The position numbers and the translations under genes were made by a program. Positions 1 through 8,200 of a stretch of 26,192 nucleotides of DNA are shown here, piece after piece (the stretch's first letter is position 1; each line of letters opens with the position of its first letter). Under the pieces are notes generated by a model. That model saw only the letters and a list, made by a program, of their open reading frames with translations, was not told the origin of the DNA and ran no database searches. The DNA is taken from positions 1 to 26,192 of the forward strand of contig CAYHES010000014.1 in assembly GCA_964355495.1 (NCBI GenBank), written 5' to 3'. Source of the stretch: UBA6901 sp964355495 (GTDB taxonomy: Bacteria > Pseudomonadota > Gammaproteobacteria > Acidiferrobacterales > UBA6901).

Positions 1-214
1 CGGGTCAGCTAGGCATTGGCTCGATGGCCCAGTCCGTTGTGTCGCGCCCGACACGCGTGGTTGAGCCGTAATGCGGATGGCATGAGCATCGCCGGGGCAT
101 TGGCACGGGCGCTTTCGCGGCCACCATCCGGCAGATGCTATCCCGCCAACAAAAAAACTCGCTGGGTTCCGCATGGCGCAGGCATTCGAGGCGATAATCA
201 GTTGGTGAAGCGGG

Positions 215-242
215 GTAATGTGGCACGCCCGTGCCGCATTAC
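215..242 (-). terminator. stem-loop at the 3' end of the DUF2784 gene, possible terminator
   Basis: A 13-bp stem with a 2-base loop (arms GTAATGTGGCACG and CGTGCCGCATTAC, one G-T wobble) overlaps the TAA stop of the DUF2784 gene. Its position fits a transcription terminator. There is no T-run after it on the minus strand (CCCC follows), so it may instead be a 3'-protecting hairpin. Upstream of it, positions 1-214 show no convincing gene; the short open frames there lack family resemblance. Confidence 0.4.
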
Positions 243-598
243 TTTGTCCGTCGCGTGCGGCGATAAATCCATACGGAAATCACAACAACGATCAGCGTGC
301 CGGTGAGCAACGCGTCACGTGGAATCTCGGCATACACGAGCTGTTCGACATAATGGCGGATGAAGGTGCCTTCATACGGGCGTGCGCCGCCGAGCTTGCG
401 CAACCAGACCTCAAGATGCGTCAGCGGGCAGATCCAGCCGAAACCTTGCAGCGCGATGGAGAAGGCGAGCGAGGCGAGGTGCGTCCACTTCACCCACGCC
501 CAGCGCCTGCCGGGGAGCGCGCCCAGGATCAGGAACACGATCCAGAGCAGATGCAGAACGACCACTGTGTCGGCGGCAGCGAGGAACAGCGTTTTCAT
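239..598 (-). CDS. DUF2784 family small membrane protein
   Basis: A 119-aa inner-membrane protein with three or four hydrophobic segments (about residues 6-29, 38-57 and 97-115) and a basic tail (IYRRTRRTK). The segment GWICPLTHLEVWLRK near residues 58-72 matches the conserved core of the DUF2784 family, whose function is unknown. I chose the ATG at 598 because the hydrophobic segment starts right after it (MKTLFLAAAD) and a G-rich stretch (GGGGGA) lies about 6 bases upstream; an in-frame ATG ten codons earlier has nothing to recommend it. It lies downstream of the motor operon on the same strand but 180 bp away, with a hairpin in between, so it is probably a separate unit and unrelated to the machinery. 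Confidence 0.8.
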   Translation of the reverse strand: MKTLFLAAADTVVVLHLLWIVFLILGALPGRRWAWVKWTHLASLAFSIALQGFGWICPLTHLEVWLRKLGGARPYEGTFIRHYVEQLVYAEIPRDALLTGTLIVVVISVWIYRRTRRTK

Positions 599-660
599 GT
601 CGTCCCCCGTGTCGTCCAAGGAAAGCAAGCCTGCACAATAATAGAATAGTCATTTTCCGT

Positions 661-683
661 CCGGGAGAAGGGCAGGGATGAGG
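661..683. repeat. short degenerate fragment of a dispersed palindromic repeat
   Basis: The 23 bases here (CCGGGAGAAGG then CAGGGATGAGG) closely match the inner part of the repeat elements at 4239-4441 and 20595-21033. No terminal inverted repeats are visible, so it is a remnant or a related solo palindrome half. The rest of 599-779 holds no gene. Confidence 0.4.
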
Positions 684-736
684 ACATCACTGCGTTGCTG
701 GGCGCGTCCTTCAATTACAAAGCTGCCGGGTTAACA

Positions 737-759
737 ATGCCGTTACGCGAGCACGGCAT
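737..759 (-). terminator. candidate terminator of the motor operon
   Basis: On the minus strand the bases after the last operon gene form a perfect 7-bp stem (ATGCCGT / ACGGCAT) with a 9-base loop, followed by TGTT. It lies about 20 bp past the TonB-like gene's stop. The T-run is weak, so this is a positional guess. Confidence 0.35.
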
Positions 760-779
760 GAACCAGCCCCGGCCGGGCA

Positions 780-2108
780 TCAGCCCGCGGCCGGCAGGAA
801 GTCGATGGGGTAGAGGATGGTGATCTTTGGCACGCCGTCTTTCGGGCCGAAGTTGAATTTCTTCACGCGCTCGACGACCTCGGTGCCCAGCGCGGACGAG
901 GCCAGATCGGTCGATTCGATACGGCAGGCCGATACCTCGCCATTGGGGTCGATGGTGATGCGCAGGATCATCTTGCCGCGCAGCGCCGGATTGCTGCGCA
1001 GTTCGCGGTTGTAGATGCGGTAGAGCGCGGCCTTGTAGCGGTCGAAGACGATCTGGATTTCCTCGTCCGTGCGCGACGGCCCCGCGCCCGAGCTCAGCGC
1101 CCGGTCGGCGCCGGCGGCCGCGCCGACGTCGCTTTGCACGCGCGAGAATCCGACGCCGCCCAGCCGGGTGCCGGTACCGGCCACGTTGCGACTCAGGGAA
1201 GCACTGCCGATGCCGCCGCTGCCTTCCCGCGCCTGGGCGGTGACCAGCGAGCGCTGGGTCTGGCCGGTGGTCTGGCGTCCGCTGTTGCTGACGCGGGCGC
1301 CGGTGCCAAGATTGTCCGGCACGTCGCTCATCAGATCCTTGAAGGCGTTCTTGAAGGCCAGTACGCCGGACTTCTCGGCCTTGGCGCGCGCCTGCTGGGC
1401 CTCGGTCGGCTTGGGTTTGTTCGGATCGACCTTGTCCTCCGGCTTTTCGGCCTTTTTCAGCTCTTTGGGCGGCGGAGGCGGGGTCTTCTGGGCGAGACGC
1501 ACCATGCGCTCGGGGATATCCACGACCTCGGTACGATCGAAGACCGGCAGTACCCACATTTCCACGAATACCGAGAACAGCAGGGTCAGCAACAGGGTCA
1601 GCAACAGCGACCGGCGGAAACGGCGCTGATCCTCGCCCTGATGGGACCAGGGCATGGCTACCGGACGATAGGGGGTGGCCGTGATTTCGCGACTGACCGG
1701 GAATTCGTTCTTGGCGAGCTCCTCTTCCTCCTCCAGTTCGGCGATCTCGTCGCTCAGGAGGTGGATTTTCAGGTCCTCGTTTTGAATCTTGTCCTGGAGC
1801 ACCTTGCGCCGCGACTCGGCGGCGGCAAGTTTTTCCTGGTGCGCGGAAGCGAGGGCACGGACCCGGCGCATGTGTGCCGGGACATCGGCAACCTCGGGTT
1901 TCTTTCCCCAGAACAGGGTGCCGGCGCCCATCGCGTCGAGTTTGTCCAGGGACTCGCAGACCTGGCCCAGCAACAGGAGCTGCTGGCCCTGTTCGGACAT
2001 CTCCCGCAGTGCATCCTCGACGGCACGCAATTCCTTCTCGAAGCCCGAGATCTTTTTCTCGGTCTCCCGGACCTGCGTCTGTAGAGTCTTCTGTGGTGAC
2101 GGAGTCAC
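780..2108 (-). CDS. TonB-like energy transducer with cytoplasmic coiled coil and AgmX/PglI-type C-terminal domain
   Basis: A 442-aa inner-membrane protein that should link the ExbBD-type motor to periplasmic or outer-membrane partners. Residues 1-135 are charged, heptad-like and probably coiled coil in the cytoplasm. One membrane span follows at about 167-189, then a Pro/Lys linker (KTPPPPPKELKKAEKP, about 208-223), a Gly/Ser-rich low-complexity stretch (265-345), and a C-terminal domain (345-442) with the TonB/AgmX pattern (IVFDRYKAALYRIYNREL, then ILRITIDPNGEVSACRI). Standard TonB has only a few cytoplasmic residues, so the long coiled-coil head is unusual; Myxococcus Glt proteins with this tail also carry cytoplasmic modules. 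The start is GTG, with AGGGAT about 8 bases upstream and 16 bases after the second ExbD gene's stop. It is the last gene of the operon. Domain assignment is good; its partners are inferred. Confidence 0.85.
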   Translation of the reverse strand: MTPSPQKTLQTQVRETEKKISGFEKELRAVEDALREMSEQGQQLLLLGQVCESLDKLDAMGAGTLFWGKKPEVADVPAHMRRVRALASAHQEKLAAAESRRKVLQDKIQNEDLKIHLLSDEIAELEEEEELAKNEFPVSREITATPYRPVAMPWSHQGEDQRRFRRSLLLTLLLTLLFSVFVEMWVLPVFDRTEVVDIPERMVRLAQKTPPPPPKELKKAEKPEDKVDPNKPKPTEAQQARAKAEKSGVLAFKNAFKDLMSDVPDNLGTGARVSNSGRQTTGQTQRSLVTAQAREGSGGIGSASLSRNVAGTGTRLGGVGFSRVQSDVGAAAGADRALSSGAGPSRTDEEIQIVFDRYKAALYRIYNRELRSNPALRGKMILRITIDPNGEVSACRIESTDLASSALGTEVVERVKKFNFGPKDGVPKITILYPIDFLPAAG

Positions 2109-2124
2109 GATGATCCCTGTGGCG

Positions 2125-2619
2125 CTAGCTTTGCGAGCCCTTCTGGATCACGGCCAGCGAGATCTTGGAGTATCCGGAGACCGTGCAGGTGGACATGAGT
2201 TTCTTCAGTATCTTGAACGGAATGGTCTTGTGGGCCAGGATCACGACTTCATTGGTCTTGGCCACCGCTTCGGTGTTGAGGCCGATCGTCGTCTGCCGGA
2301 TCTGGCTCAGGCGTTCCAACACCGGACGGATGATCTCATCCTTCGTCGCCAGGATGTCGGCCACCGACATCGTGGGCTCACCCTGTACCAGGATCATCTG
2401 TTCGCTGACCATGATGACCAGGGTCTGCCGGGGTTTGGCCTCGACCACCGAATCGGGCAGCTTGATCTCCTTGGGTGGTTCGAGTACCTCGACCGCGGAC
2501 TGGTTCACCAGCAGAAAGAACACCAGGATGGTGAACACGTCCATCAGCGACGTCAGGTTCAGGTCGGTCTTGTTCTTCTTGGCGCGCGCCATGCGCTTGA
2601 TGCGGCGATTGGTCTTCAT
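2125..2619 (-). CDS. ExbD/TolR family proton-channel subunit (with membrane Asp)
   Basis: A 164-aa protein with a basic cytoplasmic N-terminus (MKTNRRIKRMARAKKNK), one membrane span at about 20-40 and a periplasmic domain, the standard ExbD/TolR plan. The span contains LMDVFTILVFFLLV with Asp27 at the position of the proton-carrying aspartate of ExbD, TolR and MotB. The start ATG overlaps the stop of the preceding ExbD gene (ATGA), so the two are translationally coupled and probably form a heteromeric stator core with the ExbB/TolQ protein. The paired-TolR arrangement matches AglQ/AglS next to AglR in Myxococcus. It could equally be described as ExbD-like; without a tree I assign no symbol. 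Confidence 0.9.
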   Translation of the reverse strand: MKTNRRIKRMARAKKNKTDLNLTSLMDVFTILVFFLLVNQSAVEVLEPPKEIKLPDSVVEAKPRQTLVIMVSEQMILVQGEPTMSVADILATKDEIIRPVLERLSQIRQTTIGLNTEAVAKTNEVVILAHKTIPFKILKKLMSTCTVSGYSKISLAVIQKGSQS

Positions 2620-3104
2620 GGCGCGTCACCGATTGAAATGGCCGGAAACAGGCTGATCTTCTGGGCCAGTTCACTGTCCGGTTGCTTGATCTCGATCAGT
2701 CGCACCGCGTCCATCACGTGGATCACGTCATCGTATTCGATGTCCGGCTCGACCAGGATGGTGGCATCCTCCTTGTCGCCGTGCGACTTCTTGATCGTCA
2801 GCAGCGCCTCGGACAGCTTGCGCAGGTCGTAGTGCGATCCGGTCTTGGGAATGGTCACCAGCACCTTGCGGCCGTCGCCCACTTCCAGTTTGGTCTTGCG
2901 GATCATCACCTCGACGGTGACGGCGGGCTTGCTGGAGGCGGCCGCGCCGGCGGCGGTCGGCAGGTCCAGCTCCAGGATGGTGATGCGCGAAAAAACCGCG
3001 GTCACGAGCAGGAACGGAATCAGCACCACCATCAGGTTCAGGAAGGTGGTGATGTTCAGTTCCGCCGCTTCTTCCTTGCGCTTGCGGCGATTCGGTCTGG
3101 ACAT
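2616..3104 (-). CDS. ExbD/TolR family subunit lacking the membrane aspartate
   Basis: A 162-aa protein with the same plan as its neighbour: basic N-terminus (MSRPNRRKRKEEAAEL), one span at about 18-42 and a periplasmic domain ending near the C-terminus. The span reads ITTFLNLMVVLIPFLLV: Asn23 sits where ExbD/TolR proteins have the proton-binding Asp. If the alignment is right, this subunit cannot be protonated in the usual way and is probably structural, with the downstream ExbD protein supplying the proton site. It starts six bases after the ExbB/TolQ stop and overlaps the next gene by ATGA. The family call is secure; the functional consequence is inference. Confidence 0.88.
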   Translation of the reverse strand: MSRPNRRKRKEEAAELNITTFLNLMVVLIPFLLVTAVFSRITILELDLPTAAGAAASSKPAVTVEVMIRKTKLEVGDGRKVLVTIPKTGSHYDLRKLSEALLTIKKSHGDKEDATILVEPDIEYDDVIHVMDAVRLIEIKQPDSELAQKISLFPAISIGDAP

Positions 3105-3110
3105 GGCCGG

Positions 3111-3761
3111 TCAGGCGTTCGGGCGCGGTTGCGACGCGGACATGATGATGTTGAGGGTTTTCACCGAGGCCATTTCCAGGCTGTCGATAATCTCCCCGGC
3201 CCTGGAATTGAGATAGGCATGGGCCAGCAGCAGCGGCACCGCCACGATCAGTCCCAGCGCGGTGGTGTTCATGGCGACCGAGATGCTGCCCGACAGCAGA
3301 TCGGCCTTTTCCGCCGGGTTGGCGTGGGCCACCGCGTTGAAGGCCTGGATCAGGCCGACGATGGTGCCCAGCAGTCCCAGCAGGGTCGCGATGTTGGCAA
3401 ACAGGGCGATGAAGCCGGTGCGCTTCTCCAGTTGCGGCATGATTTCCATCATGCCTTCCTCCATGGCGATCTCGATGTCATCGCGGCGCCGCACCGCCCC
3501 CTGGCGTTCCAGGCCGAGATTGAGCAGTTCGCCGATGGTCGACTTGTCGTCCACGGTCATGGCGCGGGCCTTGTCAAACTCGCGCGCGACCAGAACCGGA
3601 TGCAGTTGATCCCACATCTTGCGGTTGGCCTGGCCGATGCGACTCAGCGTCAGGTAGCGCTCGATGGAGATGGCGCCACCGACGGCCCCGATCAGCAGGA
3701 TCGGGTACATCCACGCCCCGCCGTCGCGGATAAAGCTCACGATAGTATTAAGAAAGTCCAT
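3111..3761 (-). CDS. MotA/TolQ/ExbB family proton channel
   Basis: A 216-aa inner-membrane protein with three spans (about 14-34, 118-140 and 160-184) and a cytoplasmic loop between the first and second, as in ExbB and TolQ. The conserved channel motifs are visible: IATLLGLLGTIVGLIQAF in span 2 and ISVAMNTTALGLIVAVPLLL in span 3, including the Thr residues that line the proton path. A good ribosome site (GAGGA) precedes the ATG at 3761. Together with the two downstream ExbD-type genes it forms a complete proton-driven motor set. The neighbourhood of TPR lipoproteins and an AgmX-type protein points to an Agl-like motor rather than the cell-division Tol-Pal system or a siderophore TonB system; no tolA, tolB, pal or TonB-dependent receptor is nearby. 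Confidence 0.92.
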   Translation of the reverse strand: MDFLNTIVSFIRDGGAWMYPILLIGAVGGAISIERYLTLSRIGQANRKMWDQLHPVLVAREFDKARAMTVDDKSTIGELLNLGLERQGAVRRRDDIEIAMEEGMMEIMPQLEKRTGFIALFANIATLLGLLGTIVGLIQAFNAVAHANPAEKADLLSGSISVAMNTTALGLIVAVPLLLAHAYLNSRAGEIIDSLEMASVKTLNIIMSASQPRPNA

Positions 3762-3819
3762 GTTTCATTCCTCGTTGTTGCAGTATCGGGTTTGCCCGCC
3801 GACCGGGCGCGGTGCATGG

Positions 3820-4119
3820 TTATTGAGGACTGCGCAGCTCGTGGTAGTGGATCGCGCGCATGAACACCTCCTTGTCGACCGGTGCCAAGCGCGCATCCAG
3901 CAGGCCCGGGGTCAGGCCGGCATCGCCACCCAGTTCCGATCCCTGCCACGGCACGATGTACAGGGATTTGGGCGCCTCGTTGTTGCCGACGATCGAAATG
4001 CCGGACACGGCCTTGGCCTCGGAGCCGCTCGCGGGGTCGCGTTTCTTGTCCTGCGCCGGCAACACCGCCGGCAGCAGCAGCAGGAGGAGCGTCAGGCTGA
4101 AAACAAGTGTTCGGGACAT
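3820..4119 (-). CDS. small exported protein of unknown function in the motor operon
   Basis: A 99-aa protein with a clear signal peptide (MSRTLVFSLTLLLLLLPAVL, cleavage likely after PAQ or nearby) and a short periplasmic part containing GISIVGNNEAPKSLYIVPW. I do not recognise a named family; the motif looks like a compact conserved hypothetical found beside such motor genes, but that is memory, not a search. The start at 4119 is set by GGAGG five bases upstream and by the signal peptide. The open frame continues upstream to 4335, but that extension is translated repeat sequence. It lies 58 bp before the ExbB/TolQ gene and about 320 bp after the TPR lipoprotein gene; that gap is largely filled by a repeat element. 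Probably a small periplasmic component of the complex. Confidence 0.75.
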   Translation of the reverse strand: MSRTLVFSLTLLLLLLPAVLPAQDKKRDPASGSEAKAVSGISIVGNNEAPKSLYIVPWQGSELGGDAGLTPGLLDARLAPVDKEVFMRAIHYHELRSPQ

Positions 4120-4238
4120 CGGGCCTCCATGCACCGGCTCCGGCGCGTTGGGTTGCATTTCGGGATCGGTCGGGTAGTCGTTGGCGGACGCGGCGTGGCG
4201 CGGGATCGATCTGTCTGGATCGCCGGACCCGCAGACGG

Positions 4239-4441
4239 CCAGTACTTCGTCAAACAGGTTTTTCCGGATACTTTCTGTAGGGCCCCCTCTCCCGCAGGGA
4301 GAGGGTTGGGGTGAGGGGATCATACAATTTCCCATTAATTAATTATCCCCTCATCCTGTCCTTCTCCCGGAGGGAGAAGGGACTCCTTGTTCTGCATCGC
4401 GCATTGGAGCATGCGGAAAAACTCATTTGACGGGGCACTAG
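4239..4441 (-). repeat. palindromic mobile-type repeat element, copy 3, with terminal inverted repeats
   Basis: A 203-bp element related to the two tandem copies at 20595-21033 and oriented on the minus strand. Its ends are imperfect inverted repeats (CCCCGTCAAATGAG inside one end, CGTCAAACAGG at the other). Inside are two hairpin blocks (CCTTCTCCCGGAGGGAGAAGG region and CCTCTCCCGCAGGGAGAGG region). One end carries CTAG, which provides the TAG stop of the TPR lipoprotein gene; the other end has CCAG. It has 4 extra bases (ATTA) compared with copy 2 and more substitutions. It encodes nothing. It fills most of the 318-bp gap 4120-4437; the remainder (4120-4238) shows no promoter I would defend. 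Confidence 0.8.
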
Positions 4442-5073
4442 CGTCCCGACCGGGTTTTCACATCCGTGATCCAGGTTTGCACCGCCTTGTCGCCGGGCGA
4501 TGCAGCGCTGACCATCTGGTAATTCTTCAGCGCACAGTCGATATCTTTCATGTACAGATCGCAAAGTATAGCCAGGTTTTTTCGGGCCGGAATGAACGCC
4601 GGGTACTTGTTGAGTATTTTCTCGTAGGTTTTGCGGGCCTCGGCGAACCGGCCGGTGCGACGCTGGACGATCGCGTATTCGTTGTTCGCCACCGGGTGGT
4701 CCGGGTCGATCGCCAGGGCCTTTTTCAGATTTTCTTCCGCCGCGTCGAGCTTGCCGGTGTTCTGCTGGGCAATCGCCAAGTTGATGTAGGGCGCGGTGCT
4801 GCGTGGCGTGCGCTGGATGACCCGGGTGAGCAGTTCCATGCCTCTGTCGTATTTCTCCGATTTCAGGAGATCGAGCGCCGCATCAAAGTCGGCGCGCGTC
4901 TCGGCGTCAATCTTGGCATTTTCTCCCAGGCCAGCGCCAGCCGCGGCCTCGCCCTCTGGACGAACTTCGGCTTTCGGCTGACCGGTGGCACATCCTGCCA
5001 CGGCCAGTGCCAGCGCCGCGGCGAACAGCGTGTGTAGCGGCTGCCAGCAGATCCGGGTGCAGGGGCTGCGCAT
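4438..5073 (-). CDS. TPR-repeat outer-membrane-type lipoprotein
   Basis: A 211-aa lipoprotein. The signal peptide ends in a lipobox (LAVAGC, Cys28). About four tetratricopeptide repeats follow at residues 60-194, with good TPR signatures such as APYINLAIAQQNTGKLDAAE and NEYAIVQRRTGRFAEARKTY. TPR lipoproteins act as periplasmic protein-protein scaffolds; size and context resemble GltE/AglT of the Myxococcus gliding machinery, which I offer as an analogy only. The stop codon TAG is formed by the CTAG at the edge of a repeat element, so the insertion sits exactly at the end of the gene. It is separated from the upstream large TPR gene by 221 bp, the widest gene-free gap between operon members apart from repeats, so it could have its own promoter. 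Confidence 0.85.
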   Translation of the reverse strand: MRSPCTRICWQPLHTLFAAALALAVAGCATGQPKAEVRPEGEAAAGAGLGENAKIDAETRADFDAALDLLKSEKYDRGMELLTRVIQRTPRSTAPYINLAIAQQNTGKLDAAEENLKKALAIDPDHPVANNEYAIVQRRTGRFAEARKTYEKILNKYPAFIPARKNLAILCDLYMKDIDCALKNYQMVSAASPGDKAVQTWITDVKTRSGR

Positions 5074-5112
5074 AGTTCAGGCCGGCGTGGTGGTTGTGCC
5101 GTGTGTTCCGGC

Positions 5113-5140
5113 ATGCGCCGGTATGCGCCGGTATGCGGGC
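5113..5140. repeat. short 10-bp tandem repeat
   Basis: The unit ATGCGCCGGT is present about 2.6 times in the 221-bp spacer between the two TPR lipoprotein genes. It runs directly into the hairpin at 5131-5156. Confidence 0.5.
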
Positions 5141-5156
5141 CGGCAGTCCCGCATAC
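5131..5156. other. perfect 9-bp stem-loop in the spacer
   Basis: Arms GTATGCGGG and CCCGCATAC enclose an 8-base loop. No T-run follows on either strand, so it is not a standard terminator. It may be a transcript-processing or stability hairpin, or a protein-binding site upstream of the 211-aa lipoprotein gene. Confidence 0.4.
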
Positions 5157-5294
5157 TCTGAGTAAATGTCATCCACGCTGACAGTCAATATGGTTTCGGC
5201 GGCCATTCCGGCCGCTGGTCTGAATTTGCAGTCCGCCGTCCGCCTCCGATACCCGGGCACAGCCGGCACCGCCAGACACGCGCGGCGGACACAG

Positions 5295-8200
5295 TTATGG
5301 CCGGGCTCTGCGGGTGATGTAATCCGGCCGGAACGGCCCGATCGAACTGATATAGCCGGTGCGCTCTTCCGGTTTGGCATAACGCGCCGGCACCAGCTTC
5401 GCCAGCTTGTCGAGACTCCTCTCGATCCACAGGCTGCCCACGCCGACCGACAACAGCTCGATATTTTTCTGGTGCGTGGCGATCGCCTTTTCCTCGAACG
5501 GGAAGGCCTGCTCTTCGATCGCCAGTTCGTACTGCTCCAGTTCCGCGGCGCTCAACTTGTCCGGCCGCTCGGACTCGGTCAGCGCCCGGCTGAAGTGGTA
5601 ATAGATCTCGGCCAGGTAATAGGTCGCCGCGGCGGTGACATCGCCAACCTCGTATTTCACCAGCTTGCCGAAGCCATCGGTGGCGGCCTTCATGGCGGCC
5701 TTCTTCTTGACCAGGTTCTTGTCAAACGGCTTGACCAGCTTGATGGCGGTGAGCTGCTCGTAGAGCGGTTCGGTCAACCCGAGCGCGGCATTGGCGCCGA
5801 GGAAGCGGGTACGATCCGATCGATCGCGTCCGGCACGGGCATCCATGTCCATGATCTGTTGCAGCTCGCCGAAGTAGGCCTTGCTGTCGTGGCGGGTCTT
5901 GTAGATACCGGCAATCTTGTGACGCGATTCCAGCGCCAGCTCCAGTGGCTTCGGGAAGGCGGCCACGTAGCGGCGGTAGACGTCCAGGGCACGGTTGCTG
6001 TCCTGGGTCTGCTCGTACAGGTCGGCGGCAACCAGCAGTGCGCCGCGCCGCACCTCGTCGTCTTTCGATTCTTTCTCGATACGCTCGTACTCGGCCGCCG
6101 CCACCGCCAGCTTGCCGGCCTCGCGGTAGGCATAGGCGATTTTCTTGGTGACCTCGGGCTGGAGCTCGTGTGCCGGGTGGTTCTTGCGGAACGCCTGCAA
6201 CACCTCCACGGCCTTGTCCCAGTCCTTCAGCTTGATGAGCGCCGAGGCGGCGTCGTATTCCGCGGTCGGCCGGATTTTCGAATTCGGCGCCGCCTGGGCG
6301 ATGCGCAGGAAGTGCCGCGCGGCGGCCTTGTAGTCTTCGAGCTTGGCGGCTTGCTCGCCCTGTTTGTAGATCGACGCGGCCAGATTGTCGGTGATGGCCT
6401 CGGTGGTCTTGTCATCCCTGGCGGTCAGTTGCAGCACCTGGTTGTAGCCGGCCTCGGCGTCCGGGTACTTCTGCAGGTCGAACGATGCGTGCGCCACCAC
6501 GATCCAGGCCGAGCGCCGCAGCGCGGCCTCGGCGGCCGGGTATTGCGTGAGCAGGCGCTGGGCCACGGTCAGGGCCGGCGCGTAGTCCTTCATTTCGTAC
6601 AAGTCATCGGCGGCCGCGCCCAGCACGATGGTGGCCTTGTCGTGTTTGGGGAAGGTGTCGACAAACTTCAGCGAGCTGCGAATGACCTCGCGCCGGATCC
6701 GGTCGCGGCCGGCCGGTGCGGCGATCTTGGCGCTTTCCCGGTGCGCGTAGACGGCGGCATAGCCGGCGGCCGGGGCCTTGTCGTGGGCCGCGTACGTATA
6801 GGCAGTACGTTCGTATTCCGCCGCCGCCGCGTCGAACGCCTTGTGCTCCAGCAGCAGCTCCGCCAGTTGGTAGTTGATGGCCGGCGATTCCGGGTCGCGC
6901 GGGAAGGACTCGAGGAACTGGCGGTACCACAACTGGGCGTCGCGAAAATTCTCGTCGCGGGTCTTGGCGAATTCCTTGTTCTGGTAGAGCGAGTGGTAGT
7001 AGTTCGCCAGCTCGCGCAGATTCTGCTTGAGATGGCCGATCACCTGCGGATGGGCCTTGATGTCGAAGTGCTTCCAGTATTCCGACTTCAGCCCGTAGCG
7101 GGTCGCAAACGCCTTGCTGGCGTCGATGACCAGCTTGGGGAATGCGCTCTTCTTGTAGATCTCGATCACCCGCATGTCGAAATCCGGGGCGATCTTGTGA
7201 AATGGATTGCGCTTGACGAACGTCTGGTAGGACGCGGCCGCGTCCGCGTAACGGCGCTTCTCCAGATAGTGGTCGCCGAGGTTGCTGTAGATATTTACCT
7301 CATAAGGGCGCTTGCCGTGCTTGCTGAAAAAGTCCACCACGGTGTTCGGCCCGCCGGTGCCGGAGAAGGCCAGGCTGATGACACGGAAGGTGTCGTCGAC
7401 GCGCTTGCGCTCGATGTCGCTGCCGCCCTTGTCGAAGTCGTAGCCGGTCGTGACCCGGTAGTCCAGCACGCCGGCAAACCGGGCCAGCGCCTCGTCATAC
7501 AGCTCCTGCTTGTAGAGCGACCAGCCGAGCTTGTACAGGGCAATTTCATAATAGGTGGAGACCGGCCCGAGATCGACGATGAACTGGTAGGCCTCTTCGG
7601 CATCGATGTATTTCTTGCGGGTGAAGAAATACTCGCCACGCCGGAACTGCACCTCGTCGAGATACTTCGAGCGCGGATACTCCTTGACGATGCGCGTCAT
7701 GACGGCCATCGCTTCCTCGACCCGGCCCAGCTCCTCGTGGGCGCGCGACATGTTGTACAGCACCTGGTCGTTGCGATCGTAGTGCGGGTATTTCGCCAGC
7801 AGTTTCTTGTACAGCTCGATCGCCTCCTGGGCGTTGGTGTTCTGCAGGTCGCTGGCCGAGCCATCCGGCGCGGCCACGGGCGCCTTGCCGGCGGCCGACG
7901 GGATCTTCTGGCCGGTGGTGGCGCGCTTCTCGAATGCCGAATCCGATTCGGATTTGCCGCGGCCGGCCGGTTTTTCCGGGCGGCCTGGCTTGGCTCGCGG
8001 CTGGCTGGCGGCGGCATCGAAGCCTTTCGGCTTGTCCAGCTTTTTGGTGGACGGTGACTCCGGTTTGACAGCGCCTTCGGCGGCGCCGTATTCCTTCTGG
8101 ATTTTCAGGTCCGCCAGGCGACGGATAGCCTCGGGTGTCAGGCGCGATTCCGGGGTTTCTTCCAGGAAGCGCCGATAGCTCTGGATGGCCTTTTCGATGC

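Noticed and set aside
5..226. 73-aa minus-strand open frame at the window start
   Set aside because: No ribosome site, no domain or hydrophobic pattern, and another frame of similar length overlaps it on the plus strand.
780..3761. Tol-Pal cell-division system
   Set aside because: No tolA, tolB, pal or ybgC/ybgF pattern; there are two ExbD/TolR genes and an AgmX/PglI-type protein, which points to an Agl-like set.
4120..4335. N-terminal extension of the 99-aa protein up to 4335
   Set aside because: It is translated repeat sequence (MGNCMIPSPQPSPCGRG, also found in frame in the other copies). The signal peptide and GGAGG site fix the start at 4119.
5166..8057. 963-aa open frame on the plus strand opposite the large TPR gene
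   Set aside because: Antisense shadow of a GC-rich coding region. The minus-strand protein has a lipobox and TPR signatures; this one has no recognisable domain, signal or start site.
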